DNA of 64,000 nucleotides from contig NW_004452149.1 of NCBI RefSeq assembly GCF_000321225.1, forward strand, positions 55,582-119,581, given 5' to 3'. Origin of the DNA: Odobenus rosmarus divergens. Lineage: Eukaryota > Chordata > Mammalia > Carnivora > Odobenidae. The notes beneath the pieces were generated by a model. The model was not told where the DNA came from. It did no database searches and saw only the letters and a program-made list of their open reading frames with translations. Position numbers and translations under genes: made by a program. The stretch's first letter is position 1. Each line of letters starts with the position of its first letter. Positions 56,902-64,000 of this stretch are shown here, piece by piece.

Positions 56902-59900
56902 GTAAGAGAGCAAGTCTTAATTTAAAAGTTTTTAGAAAACATTGAGAAACTCAGTCTCTAGGAGGAAAAACCACCTGCTGGGTCCTAAAAGACTGTTTCT
57001 AGCCCCAGCCTTTTAGTTTACGCGCTGTGTGACTCTTGATTGTTTGCTTAATCTCTCTGGGCCTCAGTTTTCTAGTCTATAAAATGGATCTCCTGATGCT
57101 CATTCTACTTGTCTTCCAAGATATGAAACCATTTAATTTGCAGATGGGGAGGCCTTTGTGGTTTATTTCTGAGACTCCTGGCAGGTGAAAAATCCCATGA
57201 TTCTCAGTAGGACAGAGCTGGAGAAGCTATCTCCACTGCCCTTCTGTTCCCCCATGGGTTTTCCCAGGACGATGGGCTGGGTGTTGAAGAACTGGAAAGG
57301 AAAGAGCTGAGAGGTGGAAGACCAGCGCCGCTGTGGGGGCTTCTTCCCTTCAGAAGGGCCAGTGCCCACGGGGCTGCAAGCAGCCTGTCGTCCCTGCCAC
57401 AGAGAACAGCATGCCTGTTGGCGTAAACCGAACACAGATGAATGATGAAGGAGCCTTTAACGGTGCATAATAACCAAATTTCACATAGCTTCTATCTCAG
57501 TTCCTTTTGAGAACGTTCTCGAGTAGCACAAACTGATCATTTCCCCTTTGCCTTCTCCAAATGTGACAGCGAGATTGGATTGTTTTCTTAGCATCGTGTA
57601 GTAAACACATTTCAGAGTGCGATTTTAGATTGGCCTCCTCCAGGCTTATATAGTGATGTATCTCTGTCCTGTTATATTTTCCTTTATAAATCCTTAGCAG
57701 GTTATTTGTCTGGGAGAGCCCAAAGAGCCAAAAATGGGCCCAGGCTCTTCTTGAGTATCATGAAGGTCATGAGACTTCAAACCAGCGAGTTTTCTGGTTT
57801 GATTTGGTCAGATGTTTTCAGCGTGGCAGAAACTGTACAAGAAATTGCGGTACTATGTTTGCAGCCACACCCCTGGGAAGAAAAATTCTTCTATAAGTTA
57901 GAAAGGATTTGATGATGCCCATGTGATTTTTGGGTTTGGAGAAGAAACAGTCGTTGCTGAAATTGATGTGTTGAAATACTTAGTGCAAATTTGTATTGTC
58001 TTTTGGCTTCCTGATTTTAAAAAAAGAACTTCCAGTCAGGAAAGGTGAGGCATTTCCTTGGTCACCCGGGGAAATGCTAGTGGGAATTTTAAAAACTGAT
58101 TGGCTCTGTCATCAAAATTAGCCCTGAGGCAGTTTATACATCTAGATGCAGATTTCCAACTTGATTGTCTTTTTCCTTAAGGTTTTGGCAGGTGGACATT
58201 ATTGTCTTGGGCTTTGGGGCGGCGGTGGGGGGGGATGGGGGTGGGGCTGGGCTCCAACATCATTGGGACATCATTGTCTTGAGTGTTTTCGGCGGAGTCC
58301 CAACTTCTGCCTGCCTTCTTACGTAATGTGTCATGCATTGTTCTGCATTTCTAAGAAGAAAGCACACAAACCGATTTTATTTGTAAATGTGTTGCACATT
58401 TTTTTAATTGATGACTCAACAGATGGGTCATTGTATTACACATAACATGGGCTTTCCACTTTATGTTGGAAAAATATAACCATCTTTTACGTTGTTCCTC
58501 AGCAAGTCAGGCAGAGATGAATCAAGACTTTATCTGTTACTTATAAACAGGTCTTACACTAAAGACGATCTCTTTCGTAAAGGTTAGATGAATTATCAGA
58601 GATCGCCGCTGGGTTGTGGGGTTTATCTTTCTCTGTGTCTCTGTTGTCTTCCTCCCCCTAAGCTGTACATAGTTTTACTTGAAACCTTTTTTCCTTTGGA
58701 AATCTTTCTCCTTAGTTGATGATGGGGGGCAGGGATCTTTTTCAAAACCTTTACTTTTGTAAAATTAAACCGTAAGGAATGTTTTCATATGTATTACTAT
58801 CTTCTGAACCATTGGAATTGATGAGAGGGAAAGAAAATCTAGTTTTAATTAAAGCGTTTCGTGGTTAAACATAAAAATAAATGCTTCCACAAATAGTTGA
58901 GCTCACTGTTTTCCAAGTTGCATTCAGTCATCTGCTTTTGCTTTACTGCGGTGAGCTAAAACTGTTCTGCTGAGGGTCTGACTCAGTTTCCCTCTGATGG
59001 GGCAAAGGGGCCAGGTGTTTGGACCAGCTGGTCTGTAAGCCCCACCCAGCACTGTTCTTCTAAATTTCCATTATTTTTAGGTTTGTTTACTTAGTTTATT
59101 CATTGAAATTAGGCCATTAAAAAGAAATTCCCAGTCATTCTGACTCCGTGAGGTGGAAGCAATGATCCAGAGTAAAATAGAATCCTTTCCATCACTTTGA
59201 CTGTAGAAGTCTGGTCAGAGCATTGACTGGTCAGTTCCTTTTATGGCTTTATAATTGCCAGTTTCATGAGGGTGTATCAGTAAGATGACTCATGGACCAC
59301 TTTTCAAACAGGTAAGTAAGTTTAAATATTAATTTCAGTCTCCTTTTCCATCTGTTTCGCAGCGCCAGCCAGCTTTTGACACCTTTGATGGGTCCCTGTT
59401 TGCTGTTTTTCCCTCTCTCAGTGAAGAGCAAACACTCCAAGAAGTGCCAACAGGCTTGGATTCCATTTCTCATGGTAATTTGTTACTCAGACTTGACCAG
59501 TTGTGCATGATTTCTCGTAGTTCAGTTACTAAAAAGATGATCGTTGGTAAGCGACAAAGGTTGGTGTCTTGAATGTTTGGTTTGAAAAGTCAGATGGTGG
59601 CTCTGAACCTGGGAGAAGACAGTTTTCCTTCTTTATGAGCATGAGGTTCCTGATGTTGTCTGCTGCCAGATGCACCCAGACTGCCGGGGAGCTCCTGAGA
59701 TTTCCAGTGGGATGCTCTCATCACTGTAGCAAGCCCGGGCCCCATCTTCCAGGGGCACCTACAAAGCAGACCATGAAAGTGCCCTCCAGCTTCTCATTCT
59801 GGGGTCTCATTATTAGTTAGATCATCGCCTACCCCGGAGTCTTGGGGCAACAAATTATACTTGCTAATATTTGCCCATCTGCATTTACTTCTGTAGTTCT

Positions 59901-61349
59901 TAATGTCATTGTTTATTATTTTTTAAAGGGATAACAGTCAGATAATGCCTATACAATTACTGTGATAGGGTTATTAGTTGGAAACATTCCAGAGATTACT
60001 TCGTCACATGAAGTAGGTGCCTAGAAAACACAGCCCGGAAAATTAATTAAAACACATAGGCTTGCATAAGCATGCCATCCTGAGCCGGTCATTTATCATT
60101 CTTGAAATTGCTGAGGGAATCCAGAGATTGCTTTTCATTAAAAATTGCAGATGTGCCGACTTTACAGGTGCTAGGAAGTCCCTTTGCCTGCTGCTTGCTG
60201 TAATGGCAGAAACGTCAAACTGTGCATTTGCCTCCCTTAAAACTTTTGACCAAAACCATGTGCTTTCTTTCATTGTCTAAAAATTTTAAAAGAGACTTAA
60301 GTAGAAATTTCAACTGAAGATAATTGGGTTTTTTTAATGGAGTTTTGCAAAATAATTTGCAAAATAAAGCTTGAGTTTTATTTTAGATTTTTTTATAAGT
60401 GTGGTTATGAGATGTATAATACTTTCTCAATTTCTGCTGCCCTCCCCCAATTTTTGTTAATAGTTCTACTCTTCTAAGGAATACTGTCAAGGTTTGCAAT
60501 TGAAATTGTTCCTTCCTGAAAACTAAGATGTCTCCCCTAAATTCTCTATCTGGTCTTGCCAGCTTGAAGTCCTAATGTCCCCATGGGGTTTCTTTCTAGA
60601 CTCTGCCAACTGTGAATTGCCTCTGTTAACTCCGTGCAGCAAGGCTGTCATGAGTCAAGCCTTAAAAGCTACCTTCAGTGGCTTTAAGAAGGAGCAGCGC
60701 CGCCTTGGCATCCCAAAGAGTAAGTGCGTTCTAGTCCTTTCTCTGAGTCCGCGTTGTACTCAAACAACAAATCTGACTGCGGTTGCTTGAGATGACTTTT
60801 TAACCCAGCACTGTTGTTGGGGTCTTAGAATCCCCCTGGGTGGCTTGCTCCTTTGGCCAGTCTCTGGAACACATCTGGACTTTGTGGGTCGATCAGGAGT
60901 GACTCCTGTCTGACCGCCTCCTCCCATTTTCTCCCTGTGTCCGTCTTTGCTTCCCTCCCTGCAGACCCCTGGCTGTGGACTGAGCAGCAAGTGTGCCAGT
61001 GGCTTCTCTGGGCCACCAATGAGTTCAGCCTGGTGAACGTCAATTTCCAGAGGTTCGGCATGAATGGCCAGGTGCTGTGCAACCTGGGCAAGGAGCGCTT
61101 TCTGGAGCTGGCTCCGGATTTCGTGGGCGACATTCTCTGGGAGCATCTGGAGCAGATGATCAAAGGTACCCGCTGAGGGATTGGGCGCCTCCCCACTGGG
61201 GAGAGCCACGGCAGGGAAGGGAGATGGGGGCATCGGGGCTCTGTAATCCTACAGTGGGGGTTTCAAATTATGTAAAGTAAATTGCCAGAAAATGCCACCG
61301 GGGTGAGTCAAATGTGTGGCAGTGATTATAGGTTTTTTAATCCACTAAA

Positions 61350-61385
<36 letters not shown>

Positions 61386-63012
61386 CATCAAGGATAGCCA
61401 CAAAGCAGTAACCTTAGTCACTACCTTGTTGACGGTGATCTGATGGCATGCGTCAGGCGAGTACATGTTGCCTCAGATAATGGAGGCCAGCAAGAAGTCC
61501 TGTGTTTTGGTGGCTCACCTTATAGAACCCAAAGAAGAAAGTCAGCCTCAATGAAGGGGAGCCTTTTTATTCAGACAAACCCCGTGAATTTTACAGTGAA
61601 TTTTCCTAAAACCAAATGGAATCCAACAACAAGAATTTCTTCTGGTTTTATGTATTTAAACGAATGCAGAAGTAATTGATACATATTTATACACTGACAC
61701 TATACAGAAACCGGCCATTGAACAAAAGAACTCTCATCATATAGAAGGTCTTGGTTTAGACCTTAAAAGAGTGTTGACAGCAGTGCTAAAAAAAATACAT
61801 CCAGTTAAAAAGGAAAAAAAAATTATAGTGAGGGGTTAGGTTAAAAACATGAGAAGATTAGTTCTTTGGTCGAGTTCCGAGCAATAGTGCTCGTTCACTT
61901 GGTTTTAAACACTGAGTTTCAACACCGTTTACAGACTCAGAATCTTTAAAAGACCTTAGGGTTCAGCCACCCTCTCTTTCAGCTGTGGCTTCTGGGGGCC
62001 AAGGAAACTTAAGTTTGGAGACCCCCAAATTCTCCCTGAATTTGGACAAGTCTGATTGGACAAGTTTCTGGTGAATCTGTTCACTGGCAGGTTGGGCCTG
62101 TTTTGTGGTCACCCTGAGTGTAAGTCTGAGGGTCTGGATTTGTGGGTGCGTGTGACTCAGTGTGTTTGTAGGAAGTAAGCACACAGAATGCTAACCTTTT
62201 CCTTTTCGAAGTCCCAGGGCACCGGGGCCCCCTTCAGGTTCCCACAGCACTGCTTGCCTCTCTCTGTGCCGTACTCACCTCACCCTGGAGAAATGAGGGG
62301 CTTGAAGCCACAAACCATAACCTCAAGAGGGGAGGAGCTGGGTCTGCTTTACTAACCCACTGTATTCCCAGCCCCTGAGACAAGCGGCACTTCATAAATA
62401 TTTAAGTGTCTGTTGACGGCACAGATAAATTAAATTCACAGTCTAGATATTTAAAATTATGCAGTAGAACATTTCACTTGGCCAGTGACAGCATTCATTT
62501 TGGAAAACTTACTCTGGTTATTAGGAAATACGTTGCCAACTCCAGTTTTTGAAAAAGACCAAATGTTGGGGCGCCTGGGTGGCTCAGTTGGTTAAGCATC
62601 TGCCTTCAGCTCAGGTCATGATCCCAGGGTCCTGGGATTGAGCCCCGCATCGGGCTCCCTGCTCTGCGGCAAGCCTGCTTCTCCCTCTCCCTCTCTCCCA
62701 ATGCTTGTGTTCCTTCTCTGGCTCTGTCCCTCTCTGTCAAATAAATAAATAAAGTCTTAAAAAAAAAAAAAAAAAGACCAATGACACCGAATACCGTCAG
62801 CTTAAATGTGAAGTGTAAATGCATTTAGTTATCCTAAAATAAACAGATAGCAGTAATTTAGAAATAAACGTTTTATCTTGCATAGTTTTAACCTTGATTT
62901 GCAATCCTATGTCTCCGGTGTCTTCCAGAAAACCAAGAAAAGACGGAAGATCAGTATGAAGAAAATTCACACCTCAACTCAGTCCCTCATTGGATTAATA
63001 GCAATTCACTAG
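56830..63012 (+). CDS. ETS2: ETS2 transcription factor, five coding exons (5' part of gene)
   Basis: ETS2 is a nuclear ETS-family transcription factor that acts downstream of Ras/MAPK. The coding sequence is join(56830..56901, 59363..59474, 60600..60719, 60965..61165, 62929..63012), 589 nt, giving 196 codons plus one base. Each intron starts GT and ends AG, and exon phases agree. The protein starts [12 protein letters not shown], has PLLTPCSK at 69-76 (Thr72 is the known MAPK target) and a PNT domain at about 85-170 with [11 protein letters not shown] and [16 protein letters not shown]. These match ETS2 rather than ETS1, whose PNT domain reads differently at several of these positions. The family member is about 469 residues, so more than half, including the ETS DNA-binding domain, lies past the right edge. 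I see no stop, frameshift or missing key residue, so it appears functional. Exon 1 is non-coding. Confidence 0.97.
56995..57130 (+). repeat. MIR fragment in intron 2
   Basis: It follows the MIR pattern CTGTGTGACTC, CTCTCTGGGCCTCAGTTTTC, TAAAATGG. Diverged. Confidence 0.75.
58216..58251 (+). other. G-quadruplex-prone G-rich run
   Basis: Four or more runs of at least three G lie within about 36 bp on the + (RNA-like) strand of intron 2, so a quadruplex could form in DNA or pre-mRNA. No function is shown. Confidence 0.7.
59363..59474 (+). CDS. ETS2: ETS2 coding exon 2 (exon 3), residues 25-61
   Basis: Acceptor TTTCGCAG and donor CATG|GTAATT. It encodes [19 protein letters not shown] and onward through [10 protein letters not shown], typical of the ETS2 N-terminus. 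It is 112 nt, begins in phase 0 and ends after the first base of codon 62. Confidence 0.96.
59475..60599 (+). other. ETS2: ETS2 intron 3
   Basis: 1.1 kb of mostly unique, AT-leaning sequence. No young SINE, no clear MIR and no exon recognised. Confidence 0.85.
60600..60719 (+). CDS. ETS2: ETS2 coding exon 3 (exon 4), residues 62-101 with Thr72
   Basis: Acceptor TCTTTCTAG and donor AAAGA|GTAAGT. Residues include [14 protein letters not shown] and [12 protein letters not shown]. Codon 72 (ACT, 60629-60631) is the Thr-Pro that Ras/MAPK signalling phosphorylates in ETS2. The start of the PNT domain (ALKATFSGF) is here. 120 nt. Confidence 0.96.
60965..61165 (+). CDS. ETS2: ETS2 coding exon 4 (exon 5), PNT domain core, residues 102-168
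   Basis: Acceptor CCTGCAG and donor ATCAAAG|GTACCC. It encodes most of the helical Pointed domain: [51 protein letters not shown]. This domain docks ERK and co-activators in ETS1 and ETS2. It is 201 nt; intron 4 before it is only 245 bp. Confidence 0.97.
61352..61384. repeat. (GT)n microsatellite
   Basis: About 16 uninterrupted GT units in intron 5. Confidence 0.95.
62280..62420 (+). repeat. L2 3'-end fragment
   Basis: It follows the L2 pattern 'ctgtattcccagcccctgag' and then CACTTCATAAATATTT. Old LINE remnant in intron 5. Confidence 0.6.
62568..62777 (+). mobile_element. SINEC (tRNA-derived carnivore SINE)
   Basis: The head GGGGCGCCTGGGTGGCTCAG, a body through GGGCTCCCTGCTCTG, a CT-rich part, AAATAAATAAA and an A17 tail are all present. 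Flanks repeat AAAAGACCAA with slight mismatch. It lies in ETS2 intron 5, about 150 bp before exon 6. Confidence 0.96.
62929..63012 (+). CDS. ETS2: ETS2 coding exon 5 (exon 6), residues 169-196
   Basis: Acceptor TGTCTTCCAG. It encodes [18 protein letters not shown] and [10 protein letters not shown], the acidic linker after the PNT domain in ETS2. The donor reads CTAG|GTCAGT, with C instead of purine at +3, weaker than the other donors. It ends after base 1 of codon 197. 84 nt. Confidence 0.93.
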   Translation, partial: KTKKRRKISMKKIHTSTQSLIGLIAIH

Positions 63013-64000
63013 GTCAGTCCAGTCACTTCTGCCCTGAAGACCTTGGTGTTAACTTTTTCTATTAAATTGGGACTCCCACCCCCCCAAAAAATAAATAAAA
63101 TAAAAATAAACTTGCTGGAGGTCCAAAGGCCAGTCTCAGCCTGCGCTGTCCCATTGGGTGACCACACGTGGCCGCTGAGCTGCTGAGCACTTGAAATGTG
63201 GCTGGTCCACATTGAGACGTGTGGTAAGAATATAATGTGCACTGGCTCTGAAAAGCTTAATGGAACAAAGAATGTAAAATGTCTCCTTAATAATTTTTAA
63301 GAGACTGATTACATGTTAAAATGATAATTGGTAATATTGGGTCAGGTCAACTATTAAAATTCTTTTCACCTGGTTCTTTTTAGTTTGCTCCTGGGGCTAC
63401 TAGAAAATGTAATGTTGCCTACGTGGCTGGTGTTATCTGTGCATTGGCCAGTGCCGCCTAAGGCAGGGAACAGAGCATGGGGTGGAATGAAGCGAGCTGA
63501 TTAGCTGCTGTCAGAGCTAAGCATAATAAGGGGTGCCAGGCACAGGAGGCATGTAGAAAGCAATTCTAAATTTGCTCTGATCTTTGGGGTCTTTCCTTCT
63601 GGTCACTGACACTGATGAGTATAGGTTACGGGGCGTCCCGCTAGCCAGCAGAGGGAGGGACTGTTCCCTTACAAGTCATATACTGGGTGGCAAATCACTC
63701 CGTCTCTCTGAGGCTTACCGCCCTGGGAAGCTGAATGAGCCAGTGACCTCTGCCATTCCGAGAGTCACGTGAAGGCGTTTGCTAAACTAGAGCCATAGAG
63801 ATAGATGCTAACATTGAGGTGTCGCATTTTGGCTCCGAGGCAGCAGGCGTTTTGGAAGGGGGCTTATTGGCTGAGAGCATGAATGGTTTGTGAAGAGGAG
63901 GTAGCGGAAAAGCCGCCTGCAAAGCCCACTTTCCACCGCGGTTTTGGGGAGGGTTAGAGTATGTAGAACTGGTTGCATTTGATTCAGGTTGAGGGCGCAG
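63013..64000 (+). other. ETS2: ETS2 intron 6, 5' part
   Basis: The intron continues past the window edge. An A-rich stretch at 63082-63110 and a hAT-like relic are visible. The remaining ~530 bp is unique sequence; no exon recognised. Confidence 0.8.
63130..63465 (+). mobile_element. hAT-type DNA transposon relic
   Basis: GAGCACTTGAAATGTGGCTG at the left, ATTACATGTTAAAATGATAA in the middle and GGCTACTAGAAAATGTAA at the right match the layout of a common mammalian non-autonomous hAT element. Family name not certain. Confidence 0.6.

Larger units (their letters stand above)
56902..59362 (+). other. ETS2: ETS2 intron 2
   Basis: A 2.46-kb intron. It holds a MIR-like piece at about 56995-57130 and a G-rich run at 58216-58251. 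The remainder is unique sequence with no recognised exon or young SINE. Confidence 0.85.
61166..62928 (+). other. ETS2: ETS2 intron 5
   Basis: 1.76 kb. It contains a (GT)n run, an L2 3' end and a SINEC copy, described separately. The rest is unique sequence with no recognised exon. Confidence 0.85.

Noticed and set aside
60853..61176. Continuous reading through intron 4 into the PNT exon
   Set aside because: The spliced form restores NPWLW at codons 102-106 with matching phase. Reading the intron gives an unrelated N-terminus.
60760..61233. 157-codon minus-strand frame over the PNT exon
   Set aside because: It is the antisense shadow of a real, conserved coding exon with correct splice sites on the + strand.
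1..64000. Cat or dog origin
   Set aside because: SINE copies lack the felid internal spacer and the dog SINEC_Cf head as I know them. This is a judgement from memory; sequence comparison would settle it.

Overview
This window is nuclear DNA of a placental mammal, most likely a caniform carnivore. At least 13 tRNA-derived carnivore SINEs (SINEC/CAN) lie across it. They share the body motif GGGCGCCTGGGTGGCTCAG, end in CT-rich tracts and AAATAAATAAA tails, and most sit between direct repeats of 10-20 bp. None shows the felid spacer or the dog-specific SINEC_Cf head that I know, so an arctoid (bear, seal or weasel lineage) is the best guess. The rest of the repeat content (MIR, L2, L1M, MLT1/MaLR LTRs, hAT relics) is ordinary for mammals.

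The only protein-coding gene I can support is ETS2, on the + strand in the last 12 kb. A CpG island (about 52.03-53.44 kb) holds the promoter, a ~260-bp polypyrimidine tract and non-coding exon 1, whose donor is at 52706/52707. Coding exons follow at 56830-56901, 59363-59474, 60600-60719, 60965-61165 and 62929-63012, all with AG acceptors, GT donors and matching phases. Together they encode residues 1-196 plus the first base of codon 197: the MAPK-site region (Thr72) and the whole Pointed (PNT) domain. The activation region and the DNA-binding ETS domain lie beyond the right edge.

Positions 1 to about 51.9 kb look like 5' intergenic DNA. I find no exon chain, no rRNA or functional tRNA gene and no CRISPR. 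It holds old repeats, young SINEs, three probable LTRs (two abutting in opposite orientation near 33.4 kb), microsatellites and stretches of unique sequence. In human, ERG lies on the far side of this interval, so regulatory DNA for ETS2 is the most plausible content of the unique parts.

No undescribed system was found. The most useful leads are regulatory: opposed ETS motifs flanking the promoter pyrimidine tract, RFX-like and AP-1 motifs 1-1.5 kb upstream, a CpG-dense islet near 13.3 kb with interferon-response-like arrays, a homeodomain-motif cluster near 15.8 kb and a promoter-like motif block near 16.6 kb. Repeat family names are from memory of consensus sequences, and their boundaries are approximate.
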